The notes: a model not told the origin generated them from the sequence alone. A DNA stretch of 7,275 bases from CAYOVG01 sp964407285 (GCA_964407285.1 CAYOVG010000353.1:1-7275), one strand, 5' to 3'. Counted from the first letter of the stretch, positions 1-6,472 are shown. Program-made: numbers and translations.

Positions 1-341
1 GCAAGCGGGCCAACCTGGTAGAGAGAGCCTTCGCACACCTGCTCGAAACCGCGGGCTCCGATCGCATGTATCTCGGAGGACTCGTCAATGTTCGGAAAGG
101 CTCCCCGGCGCACGCATTGGCCGATAACCGGGGCGTGCTCATGAAGGCGTTATTTGGAGTTGGGACCCCGTGCAGCACCCAGGATTGGAGGCTATGGGCC
201 CTATTTTTACGTCTATTGCCTGGCCATTTTGGGTCATTTAAAACGGCCTCGAAGACGATACGACCTGAATCGAGGGCTATCGGCTCAATATGTATCTCCA
301 TTCGCGCTCTCAGCAAGCCTCTTGCAAAACAGCGTGCCTGA
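1..341 (+). pseudogene. DDE transposase remnant, C-terminal part only
   Basis: This is the 3' end of an insertion-sequence transposase whose 5' part lies outside the window. The open frame enters at the left edge (codons in register with position 3) and stops with TGA at 339-341. Seen directly: the segments VERAFAHLLETAG and GVLMKALFGVGTP, which resemble the conserved C-terminus of IS4/IS5/IS1182-type DDE transposases (general pattern ERxFAHxxETGG...NLGxLMRxLFGxGTPR) that follows the catalytic Glu. The stretch between them (KGSPAHALADNRG) departs from the usual form, where a KR.LIH..AFNLG-like sequence is expected, so the gene looks decayed. After GVGTP the family resemblance fades, and another frame is also open to 441, which suits a frameshift near 170-190. 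The exact IS family is uncertain. It is probably non-functional and may be the source of the repeat hairpin at its 3' end. Confidence 0.65.
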
Positions 342-357
342 AATGCTGTTTTGCAAG
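321..357. repeat. Perfect 13-bp inverted repeat at the transposase 3' end (hairpin copy R1)
   Basis: CTTGCAAAACAGC (321-333) and GCTGTTTTGCAAG (345-357) are perfect inverted repeats around an 11-nt loop, GTGCCTGAAAT. The hairpin overlaps the transposase stop codon. Its core, AACAGC-N11-GCTGTT with a loop ending in GAAAT, recurs at 1675-1710 and 4421-4450 and, inverted or degenerate, at 7060-7090 and 6428-6460. It may be the right end of the element or a terminator. No T-run follows it, so a classical terminator is less likely. Confidence 0.7.
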
Positions 358-750
358 TCTACCGTATCGCTTCGTGGAAACGGAAACAGGACCGAACCCT
401 GTCAGCACCATATCATGAAAGTTTTTTTGATTTTCTTTTGAAAAGGATAGAGCCTGCAAAGCGTTTTTGTCAAGATCAAAGGCCACGGTCGGTTTCGGAT
501 TCCTGGGTTCAAGCGGTCTCTAATACAGCCTTCTCAGGGAGTGGATGCGGCAGATAACCCATACACATCCTTATCCACAAGTCGTAGAATTTGAGCACAT
601 GAATCCCTGTGGCATAAGTCCGATCCAATTACGGCAAAGCGCGCGACAAGGTCGGAAACAGTGTATTTCGAGTATCCTAATCGTATAGAGTAGATGCGGT
701 CCTAGTGTAATGGCCGCTCTCCAATTCCGAGTATAGGAGAAGCTGAAAGG
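342..750. other. Gene-free stretch between transposase remnant and kinase gene
   Basis: I see no credible gene here. A frame continuous with the degraded transposase stays open to 441 but resembles no known protein. The stretch holds one exact DnaA-box 9-mer (571-579) and the kinase ribosome binding site (735-740). I could not place a convincing -35/-10 promoter; the A/T-rich segment around 661-690 is the likeliest place for it. Confidence 0.5.
571..579 (+). promoter_or_regulatory. Single DnaA-box-like 9-mer
   Basis: TTATCCACA is an exact match to the high-affinity DnaA box. Only this one copy was noticed nearby, with no AT-rich unwinding element and no dnaA/dnaN context. It could be a regulatory DnaA site or chance. 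Confidence 0.25.
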
Positions 751-1644
751 ATGGTTGACCGCGTTCAGAACACTCTGTCGGTCCCAAAATTGCGCTATTT
801 TATTCAGGAATTCCTCGATTTGTGCGACAGGATCATGGATGTGTCGGTGGATGATGATGAAAGTTCGCTGAGATGCCTATTGCGGCGTCTCAAAGACCGC
901 ACCGAAGAATTTCTCGCTCAAATGCGCGGTACAGACCCGGCTCGAAAAGTGATCAACTCTTGGGAGGAACGAGAGATGGCTCTGCTGCAGGCGACCCTGT
1001 ACTCGGATGAGCGTAAACGACGGCATGTGGCGAGCCGTTTGCAAGACGAGGTCTCCCAGAACCTCTCCTTCATCAGGATGTTGGCGGAAAACGCATCCGA
1101 ACTCGTGAAACCCGAAAGGGGCGAGTTGTCAGACCTGCTTGAACGGATATCCGAGGCGACCCTGCTTGCCCTCTCCGAAGTGGAAAACATCATTGACAAG
1201 ACGAGACCGCCCATCCTGGATATTCTGGGGGTTACCGCCGCCTTGTCCTATGCACTCCGGAAATTTCGAGAGGCGAACCCCGGGATCCATGTCGTCCAGC
1301 GCCTGGAAGTAGATGACTCAAAGATACCCGACCCGCTCAAAACGGACATTTTCCGCGTGGCTCAATCGTTGATGAAAAATGTGTCCCAACACAGTCGGGC
1401 AGACGGCATGGAGGTTTCTCTCACCCTTGAGGATGGCTGTCTGGAACTGCGAATCGAGGACAACGGAACCGATCATGTGGAAGGCGGGGCGGTGACGGAT
1501 GGGTTGGATAGGAGAGGCGCAGGTTCAGATTACGCAATTCTCGTGACGCAAGCACGGCTGCGTGTCATGGGAGGATACCTCGAGATCCGTATGCGGGAAG
1601 GGCGCGGCATGTGCGCCGTTGCAGTCTGGCCACTCGCGGTTTGA
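751..1644 (+). CDS. NarX/DegS-type sensor histidine kinase homologue lacking the phosphoacceptor histidine
   Basis: This 297-aa protein has no membrane segment or signal peptide, so it is probably cytoplasmic. Residues 1-85 are a helical N-terminus with no recognised sensor domain. Residues 86-155 match the HisKA_3 dimerisation domain: SDERKRRHVASRLQDEVSQ, then TRPPILDILGVTAAL at 151-165. Residues 195-297 match HATPase_c, with N210 and H214 of the N-box, DNG at 237-239, and GRG plus a closing WPL. Two key positions are altered. The LHD motif reads L97-Q98-D99 (codon CAA), and the N-box Glu of the usual QEAL is Ser206. The G2 lid (256-275) is also longer than usual and atypical. The family autophosphorylates the missing His, so normal kinase activity is doubtful; a phosphatase, scaffold or ATP-binding regulatory role is possible. 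AGGAGA at 735-740 supports the ATG start. The response-regulator gene lies convergently downstream. Confidence 0.85.
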   Translation: MVDRVQNTLSVPKLRYFIQEFLDLCDRIMDVSVDDDESSLRCLLRRLKDRTEEFLAQMRGTDPARKVINSWEEREMALLQATLYSDERKRRHVASRLQDEVSQNLSFIRMLAENASELVKPERGELSDLLERISEATLLALSEVENIIDKTRPPILDILGVTAALSYALRKFREANPGIHVVQRLEVDDSKIPDPLKTDIFRVAQSLMKNVSQHSRADGMEVSLTLEDGCLELRIEDNGTDHVEGGAVTDGLDRRGAGSDYAILVTQARLRVMGGYLEIRMREGRGMCAVAVWPLAV

Positions 1645-1672
1645 TCCTGCCGCCTTAGCTGGACGTTTTCCT

Positions 1673-1717
1673 CTCAACAGCCTGCCCGAAATGCTGTTTT
1701 TCAACGGGCTGCCAAGG
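1673..1717. repeat. Intergenic hairpin repeat, copy R2
   Basis: AACAGC (1676-1681) pairs with GCTGTT (1693-1698) around CTGCCCGAAAT, and a T-run and CAACGGGCTGCCAAGG follow. It is nearly identical to the hairpin at 4421-4457 and to the reverse complement of 7051-7091. It lies between the convergent kinase and response-regulator genes. The stem followed by TTTTTC on the plus strand could terminate the kinase transcript. Confidence 0.75.
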
Positions 1718-1782
1718 GATATCGGGAGATTTGGTTTTTTCCGGAATTCATTTAAACGGAACGCTGTCCTGAGAATGCCTGG

Positions 1783-2439
1783 TCAGTCTACGATGAGCCC
1801 TTTTTTCGCTGCGAAAGCCGTCAGTTCGGCCGCGCTGTGCAGATCCAGTTTTCGCATCAGATTGGCGCGATGGGTTTCGACGGTCTTGACGCTGATAAAG
1901 AGGTCTTCTGCAATTTCCTTGTTGGTATGTCCCTCCGCGATCAGTTTTAGGACCTGACGTTCACGGGAGGTCAGGGTACTCCACGATGTAACCTCCTTGA
2001 GAGTTTTTGCTCCTTCCAGAAACCCCTCCAGGACTTTCTGGCTGATCATTGGGCTGATGAAACGCTTGCCTGCGAGAACCGTGGCCAATCCCATGAGCAA
2101 TTCGGCCTGGGATTCATGCTTCAATAGGTAACCGGCGGCGCCCGCTCGAAACGCTTCCAGCACGAATTCCTCCTCTTTGTGCACCGTTAGAATAACGACC
2201 GGCGTGGATGGAAGCATGGTTTTGATCTCACGAATGGCCTCTAGCCCGTTCATTTTGGGCATGGAAATGTCCATGAGCACCAGGTCGGGTTCCAGTTCAC
2301 CAACAATGCGGATCGCTTCCAGTCCGTTGGCCGCTTCTCCGACGATTTGGTAGCCGGTCTCCACGGAAATCAACGTCTTGAGACTCTGCCGGATGACCTC
2401 GTGATCCTCGGCAATGACTATGCGTTTGGGCTCTTCCAC
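1783..2439 (-). CDS. NarL/FixJ-family two-component response regulator
   Basis: This 218-aa DNA-binding response regulator has a complete receiver domain at about residues 5-120. It shows the acidic pair E11-D12, the phosphoacceptor D57 in LMDISMPKMNG, the switch Thr T85 and the conserved K107. A LuxR/GerE-type helix-turn-helix follows at about 146-210 (LTSRERQVLKLIAEG, NKEIAEDLFISVKTVETH). All residues needed for phosphorylation are present, and the length is normal for the family. The start is GTG at 2437-2439; upstream, GAAAGAGAG gives a modest ribosome binding site, and no better in-frame ATG is visible. The gene converges on the degenerate histidine kinase across a 138-bp gap holding repeat R2. 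Kinase and regulator may be partners, but convergent order and the kinase's missing His make another phosphodonor possible. Its targets are unknown. Confidence 0.93.
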   Translation of the reverse strand: MEEPKRIVIAEDHEVIRQSLKTLISVETGYQIVGEAANGLEAIRIVGELEPDLVLMDISMPKMNGLEAIREIKTMLPSTPVVILTVHKEEEFVLEAFRAGAAGYLLKHESQAELLMGLATVLAGKRFISPMISQKVLEGFLEGAKTLKEVTSWSTLTSRERQVLKLIAEGHTNKEIAEDLFISVKTVETHRANLMRKLDLHSAAELTAFAAKKGLIVD

Positions 2440-2506
2440 GATGTGGCTCTCTTTCTGATTCAGGAGCTTTCAGAAACAATTCCTTGGAGCGATTCCGATA
2501 GATAAA

Positions 2507-2525
2507 CCGCTGCCCCCTGCAGCGG
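2507..2525. repeat. Short inverted repeat upstream of the response regulator
   Basis: CCGCTG (2507-2512) and CAGCGG (2520-2525) are inverted around CCCCCTG, about 70 bp upstream of the regulator's GTG. It could be an operator or a 5'-leader hairpin, but a 6-bp arm may also be chance. Confidence 0.3.
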
Positions 2526-2548
2526 CATAAATCTATGATACAGGCTCA

Positions 2549-2579
2549 ACGAACGGATGTCATGTTTTTCTCCGTTCGT
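2549..2579. promoter_or_regulatory. Perfect 9-bp inverted repeat, candidate operator or leader hairpin
   Basis: ACGAACGGA (2549-2557) and TCCGTTCGT (2571-2579) are perfect inverted repeats separated by 13 nt. They lie about 110 bp upstream of the response-regulator start, in a 332-bp gene-free region. No U-tract follows on either strand, so a terminator is unlikely. Position and symmetry fit a binding site for a dimeric regulator, possibly autoregulation, which is only inferred. Confidence 0.35.
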
Positions 2580-2719
2580 CTCACATGCATTACAGCGGGC
2601 TGAGCCCTGCCTGTTTTGAGCAAAGCCCTACTTCCCAGATCTCGCTTAATCAAGCCTTCGTCCGGAAACATAATTTTGTGCAAATGTGCAATTTTCAGAG
2701 GTGTAAGGCTTTGCTTGAT

Positions 2720-2740
2720 CACGCCCCTTTCGGGGCCGTG
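2720..2740 (-). terminator. GC-rich hairpin just downstream of the superoxide reductase gene
   Basis: CACG-CCCC (2720-2727) pairs with GGGG-(C)-CGTG (2732-2740) around TTTC, giving an 8-bp stem with one bulged C, about 31 bp past the superoxide reductase stop. Read from the minus strand there is no U-run after it; the T-run (2741-2744) lies on the plus-strand side, where no gene needs termination. It may still end or protect the superoxide reductase transcript. Confidence 0.35.
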
Positions 2741-2771
2741 TTTTGTGCTGAAACCCGTTCCATCCGTCCGA

Positions 2772-3167
2772 CTATCCTATTGAAATGGGCCGTGCGTTCT
2801 CCCACAACCCATGAATATTGCAGAGGGATGTCGCGTAGATGATACCGTTCTTTTTGATTTTCATTTTGGTCGCCGCGCAGTGGTGGATGTATACCGGACC
2901 CTCATTCGGACCTTCCGTGGATTCCCCATGAGCTGAAAACTCGAACGCCGCGACCTGGTAGGCGATTTGGACGCCTTCAGGCTGAAAATAAAGTTGAATC
3001 CAACGGATATGATGCTCGGTCGTGTTGGGGTGATCTACCTCCTTTCCAATCGACACTTTGACTTCGAACATTTCGTCCGCTTCGACCTTGTCCGGACACT
3101 CGATAACGGGGACATGCTTTTCCGTTTTCCAATCCGCTTTTTTGTACAAATCACCGATCTTTTCCAT
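2772..3167 (-). CDS. Class II superoxide reductase (neelaredoxin-type, 1Fe)
   Basis: This 131-aa cytoplasmic non-haem iron enzyme reduces superoxide to hydrogen peroxide without making oxygen, usually with rubredoxin or a similar donor. The Fe(His)4Cys site can be read directly: H18 in EKHVPVIE, H46 in DHPN, H52 in EHHIRW, and C116 with H119 in CNIHGLW. Their spacing matches the family. E16 and K17, the residues next to the site in known superoxide reductases, are also present. The N-terminal CxxC desulforedoxin domain of desulfoferrodoxins is absent, so this is the single-iron class. The ATG at 3167 is preceded by AAGGAGG about 8 nt upstream, a strong ribosome binding site. The gene lies 179 bp downstream of the ldh gene on the same strand, far enough for its own promoter. 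It points to an anaerobe with an oxygen defence. Confidence 0.95.
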   Translation of the reverse strand: MEKIGDLYKKADWKTEKHVPVIECPDKVEADEMFEVKVSIGKEVDHPNTTEHHIRWIQLYFQPEGVQIAYQVAAFEFSAHGESTEGPNEGPVYIHHCAATKMKIKKNGIIYATSLCNIHGLWENARPISIG

Positions 3168-3346
3168 GTGTCTATCCTCCTTGGTTTTTCGTGTTCAGGG
3201 CCCGGATGCATTCTTGGCTCCGGGTCGTTCAGGAAAACTCAACGCCTTTCGTTCAACGATGCAGGCATGATGAAGGGATTTCTAAATCCGCCCGAAGCGG
3301 TGCATTCCTTAAGTCCATGGAAGATCCTCCGGGTGACGGCTAAACC

Positions 3347-4288
3347 TCATACGTCCAATTCAGCAATAGCTTGTCCCAGGGTCGCAGCACTCTTCTCGAG
3401 CTGTTCCGTTTCCTCTCTCGAGAGATCCAGGGGAAGAGTATGCAAAATACCCCCACCCCCGATTATACGAGGAAGAGAAAGCGTCACGTCTCCCAGCGAC
3501 TCGATTCCGGCGCTCGCATTGGATACCGTCAAGATGGCGCGCTGATCCTTCAAAATCACCTCCACAAGCTTTGCTACGGCTGCACCGATCCCATAATACG
3601 TCGCGCCTTTTCCCTTGATAATGGCGTACGCAGCATTCCGAACGTCATCCTCGATTCTTCTCTTCATGTTCTCGTCGCAGGTGAATCCTAAAGCGGCGCA
3701 ATACGAATCGATATCCATGCCTCCCATGGTGACACGGGACCAGGTGAGTACTTCGGAATCCCCATGTTCGCCTAGCACATAGCCGTGGACGTGATGTGGG
3801 TCGAGATTAAACGCGTTCCCCAAAAGCGTCCGGAAGCGGGCGGTATCCAGCATCGTGCCCGAGCCGATGACCCGCCCTTCGGAGACCCCTTGTTTTCCGG
3901 CGTATTGCATGGTCAGATGCGTCATCACGTCAACCGGATTCGTGACAACGATGAGAACGGCCTCCGGTGCTCGGCTCAAAACAGTCGGCACGATTTCGGC
4001 GAAAATGTCCCGGTTTTTTTTGAGTAGGTCCAGTCGGGTTTCTCCCGGCTTCTGTGAAACGCCCGCGGTGATGATGACCGCTTTACACCCTTCCAGCGCG
4101 TCGTAGTCGTGATCCTTCACCATCAGAGGTTCGGCGAAGGGCGCCGCATGCATCAAGTCTCCAGCCTCCGCACGCGCGCGGTCCTTGTTTAAGTCCACCA
4201 GTACGATGCGCCTGCCCACGCCCCTTAGAACCATTGCATAGGCTGTAGTCGAGCCGACCAGTCCCGCTCCCACAATACCGACCTTCAT
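3347..4288 (-). CDS. ldh: NAD-dependent L-lactate dehydrogenase
   Basis: This 313-aa member of the LDH/MDH superfamily interconverts pyruvate and L-lactate with NADH/NAD+. It has the N-terminal dinucleotide fold GAGLVGS (7-13), with D32 at the end of strand two favouring NAD(H). The active-site loop reads GVSQKPGETR: the Gln at 79 is typical of lactate dehydrogenase, where malate dehydrogenase has Arg. R85, N117, D148, R151 and the catalytic H175 in GEHGDS are all present. R153 and H168 correspond to the fructose-1,6-bisphosphate site residues R173 and H188 of allosteric bacterial LDHs, so activation by that effector is plausible. The length is normal. The ATG at 4288 is preceded by a purine-rich GGAAGGGAAGAGG. 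A 124-bp repeat element begins only about 20 bp upstream, so the promoter must lie in or beyond the repeat. Malate dehydrogenase is the less likely alternative. Confidence 0.93.
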   Translation of the reverse strand: MKVGIVGAGLVGSTTAYAMVLRGVGRRIVLVDLNKDRARAEAGDLMHAAPFAEPLMVKDHDYDALEGCKAVIITAGVSQKPGETRLDLLKKNRDIFAEIVPTVLSRAPEAVLIVVTNPVDVMTHLTMQYAGKQGVSEGRVIGSGTMLDTARFRTLLGNAFNLDPHHVHGYVLGEHGDSEVLTWSRVTMGGMDIDSYCAALGFTCDENMKRRIEDDVRNAAYAIIKGKGATYYGIGAAVAKLVEVILKDQRAILTVSNASAGIESLGDVTLSLPRIIGGGGILHTLPLDLSREETEQLEKSAATLGQAIAELDV

Positions 4289-4306
4289 CCTCTTCCCTTC
4301 CGTTAT

Positions 4307-4460
4307 CAGGCTGTTGAAAAACGCGATCTACTGCGTTGCGCGTCATCCTTGTCATTGCGGCGTACTGTGTAGGTACGCCTCATTCCTCAGGATTCGCGCG
4401 CCTTGCATCTCATCCTTTTTGAACAGCCTGTCCGAAATGCTGTTTTTCAACGGGCCTTTT
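4307..4460 (+). repeat. MITE-like element A with adjoining hairpin (copy R3)
   Basis: The core, 4307-4430, is bounded by CAGGCTGTTGAAAAA (4307-4321) and its near-perfect inverse TTTTTGAACAGCCTG (4416-4430; 14 of 15 positions). A central stem GGCGTAC/GTACGCC (4359-4365, 4373-4379) means the whole unit can fold. The right arm continues into the hairpin repeat AACAGC-N11-GCTGTT (4422-4444) and CAACGGGC. The element matches the reverse complement of 7051-7204, sharing blocks such as GTCATTGCGGCGTACTG and ACGCCTCATTCCTCAGGATT. It fills the gap between the oxidoreductase and ldh. It has no coding capacity and looks like a non-autonomous element. Confidence 0.85.
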
Positions 4461-4504
4461 AACCATCACGGCCGGGACGCCGATCCGCCGTAGCTTCAAC
4501 CAAA

Positions 4505-5875
4505 TCAGCGACTTTGAGGGAAAGCCCTGATCAAGTGCTTGAGTTCGTAAATCTCCGAAGGATATGTCCAGACCATGTCTGCGAGTTCCTGGAGCCCGAG
4601 GCCTTGCCGCACGGCCATGGCAAATACATTGATCACTTCTTCCGCATGTTCCCCCAACACGTGTGCGCCCAAGATAGTACCGGTTCCGGACTCGACCAGC
4701 AGTTTGGCGGCCGCGTAATCCTGCATTAGTCTCCGATTGGTGAATGAATTCGAACGATCGAGGGTTTGCTTTCGAAAGGAAACGCCCGTCCTTTCAGCTT
4801 CCTCCTCCGTCATGCCCACCGAAGCCAGAGGCGGAAAGGTGAATGCGACGCTGGGAATACCGGTGTGATCCACCTGGTATCGGGGACCGTTCAGGATATT
4901 CTGGACCACGATTTCGGCCTCGAGAGATGCGGTGGGCGTCAGCGGATAAGGAGTGGCCGCCACATCTCCGGCCGCGAAGATATGCTGATGGGACACGCTT
5001 TGCATGTACGAATTGACCTCGATTCCTTTTTTGGAATGTTGGATTCCCACAGCGTCCAGGTTTAACTGCGATATGGCCGGAACCCTGCCCGCTCCATGCA
5101 CCACGAGGTCTGTATAAAACCGATTGTCGCCTTCGCCGTCGCATTGGACGACAAAACGGCGGTTTTTACGCTCGATGGAATGTACGGTTCGATTGGTGGT
5201 GATTCGAATGCCGAGTTTCTCGGAAGCTTTCTGCAATAGGCCGACCATTTCCTCATCGAACGGAGCCAAGACACGATCGCCCGCTTCTACAATCCGGACG
5301 TCTGCCCCGGCAATGGCGGCCAAATGGGCGAATTCCAACGAGATGTATCCGCCGCCGATGAACAGGACGGCGTCCGGCAAGCTTTTCAGCTCGAGGAATT
5401 CCTCGCTCACAACGGCGAGGTCCTCGCCATCGAATCCCAGCTTCAACGGTTCCGCGCCTGTACAAATGGCAATGTAGGATCCTTCCAGGGGCTCTTCCCC
5501 ATCTTCCACTTGGACTCTCCGCTCGTCCACGAATCGCGCCCCTCCGTGGTACGTGCGGATCCCCTTCTCCCGAAGCGCATTTTCAGCTTTTTCAGGTACG
5601 CCTTCCACAAAGCCTCGCTTGAACTCCATGAGTTGTTCCCAGTCCAGGGTGCATTTGGATCGTATCCCATGCCCGACCAGAGCGTTGGCTTTTGCCACGA
5701 TTTCCGCTACGCCTACCAGGACTTTCTTGGGATTGCATCCCCGAAGAGGACAGGTACCGCCATATCCCCTGGACTCGATTAGAGCCACCCGGAGTCCTTC
5801 CGACCGACAACGGGACGCCACGTGTCCACCAGCCGGACCGGATCCCATGACCACGACATCATATTTCTCGGGCAT
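4505..5875 (-). CDS. Class I FAD-dependent pyridine nucleotide-disulfide oxidoreductase (Lpd/glutathione reductase/MerA-like)
   Basis: This 456-aa flavoenzyme belongs to the dihydrolipoamide dehydrogenase/glutathione reductase superfamily. Residues 5-36 form the FAD fold (GSGPAG at 11-16). The redox-active disulfide is C42/C47 in GGTCPLRGCNPKK. The NAD(P) fold is at 170-198 (GGGYISLEFA, with E197 at the end of the second strand, which favours NADH over NADPH). FAD-contacting AAGDVA is at 301-306, and the C-terminal dimerisation domain spans about 340-456. The usual catalytic His-Pro...Glu near the C-terminus reads Y438-P439-S440-E441, so the His that activates the thiolate is missing. Related 'YP' subfamilies of unknown substrate exist. 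No 2-oxoacid dehydrogenase subunits lie nearby, so a role in such a complex is not supported. The start is backed by AAGGGAG about 8 nt upstream. The substrate cannot be named; thiol, quinone or metal reduction are options. Confidence 0.88.
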   Translation of the reverse strand: MPEKYDVVVMGSGPAGGHVASRCRSEGLRVALIESRGYGGTCPLRGCNPKKVLVGVAEIVAKANALVGHGIRSKCTLDWEQLMEFKRGFVEGVPEKAENALREKGIRTYHGGARFVDERRVQVEDGEEPLEGSYIAICTGAEPLKLGFDGEDLAVVSEEFLELKSLPDAVLFIGGGYISLEFAHLAAIAGADVRIVEAGDRVLAPFDEEMVGLLQKASEKLGIRITTNRTVHSIERKNRRFVVQCDGEGDNRFYTDLVVHGAGRVPAISQLNLDAVGIQHSKKGIEVNSYMQSVSHQHIFAAGDVAATPYPLTPTASLEAEIVVQNILNGPRYQVDHTGIPSVAFTFPPLASVGMTEEEAERTGVSFRKQTLDRSNSFTNRRLMQDYAAAKLLVESGTGTILGAHVLGEHAEEVINVFAMAVRQGLGLQELADMVWTYPSEIYELKHLIRAFPQSR

Positions 5876-6359
5876 TGGTTCTCCCTTGCCGACATGACAT
5901 ATCAGTTATTGATCGACGTGTTTGCGGTTATAGGTCGCAGTCGAACCGCCTTGAGATTGATAGGGAAGTGAGATCCTGTCAAAACAGAGTCCGCACCTCG
6001 TTCGGCTTGGCCTGTGCGTCCTATCTCGCCGGAATCAACATCAGTTTAGCAGCCTGACCGGGACTTCCGGATCGGCTATATCTTGTAGTTGGGCGGAAGA
6101 TACGCTGTAGTCTCGGATGCGGGCGATTCGCCGCCTTTCGGGTTCCGTTTTACCGTGAAGCCGACATCATGCGGAGGTGACCGGGAATCCAGATCAAGAC
6201 CGGTACGCCCTCCTCGGTTTCCTGCTGCCTTGTTCCACATCCGGATTCCGCACCAAGGCGCCTCTGTCAGCGCGAACAGCATGCAGCACGGAAACTGAAA
6301 CCGCCCGCGGGACGTACCGGCGCCCTGCTCAACAGTCGTGTGTTTCCACGACAGGGATG

Positions 6360-6384
6360 CTTCCAGCGGAGAATCCGCCGGAAG
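6360..6384. repeat. Strong stem-loop in gene-free region
   Basis: CTTCC-A-GCGGA (6360-6370) pairs with TCCGC-C-GGAAG (6374-6384) around GAA: two 5-bp blocks separated by one A/C mismatch. No T-run follows on the plus strand, and the minus-strand side is only mixed sequence. It sits about 90 bp past the hsp20 stop and might protect or end that transcript. Confidence 0.45.
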
Positions 6385-6420
6385 CAAGTGGCTGTACTTA
6401 TAGGGACAACTATCCGGGAC

Positions 6421-6466
6421 CTAACAGCCCCTTGATAAACACCATTTCGACCAGCCTGCTAACAGG
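6421..6466 (-). repeat. Degenerate copy R4 of the hairpin repeat
   Basis: Read on the minus strand, it aligns with the other copies (GCAGGCTGGTCGAAATGG, then TGTTTATCAAGGGGCTGTTAG), with several substitutions in the stems. It begins 7 bp beyond the hsp20 stop codon. Its TGTTTATCAA variant is shared with the copy at 7051-7091 rather than those at 1675 and 4421. Confidence 0.6.
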
Positions 6467-6472
6467 ACGCTG

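Larger units (their letters stand above)
5876..6472. other. Gene-free 0.6 kb between the oxidoreductase and hsp20
   Basis: No convincing gene is present. Frames of 60-113 codons overlap on both strands, but none has a good ribosome binding site or a recognisable domain. The first ~120 bp must carry the oxidoreductase promoter; a TTGACA (minus strand, 5977-5982) is present but lacks a well-spaced -10. The stretch also holds a strong hairpin (6360-6384) and the degenerate repeat R4 (6421-6466). The middle part could be decayed coding or repeat sequence. Confidence 0.5.

Noticed and set aside
615..632. Sigma-54 promoter suggested by TGGCAT upstream of the kinase
   Set aside because: The required TTGC block at the -12 position is absent.
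2967..3545. 192-codon plus-strand frame opposite superoxide reductase and ldh
   Set aside because: It is antisense to two well-supported genes and resembles no protein family.
4083..4355. 90-codon minus-strand frame overlapping the ldh start
   Set aside because: A shadow of the ldh reading frame that runs into repeat element A; no independent support.
5900..5990. Sigma-70 promoter for the oxidoreductase from TTGACA at 5977-5982 (minus strand)
   Set aside because: The best downstream -10 candidate (TATCAA) is only 14 bp away, too short, and no properly spaced hexamer follows.
6076..6387. 103-codon minus-strand frame and overlapping plus-strand frames in 6076-6518
   Set aside because: No ribosome binding site, no recognisable domain, and Arg/Pro/Ser-rich translations in several overlapping frames, typical of non-coding GC-rich DNA.
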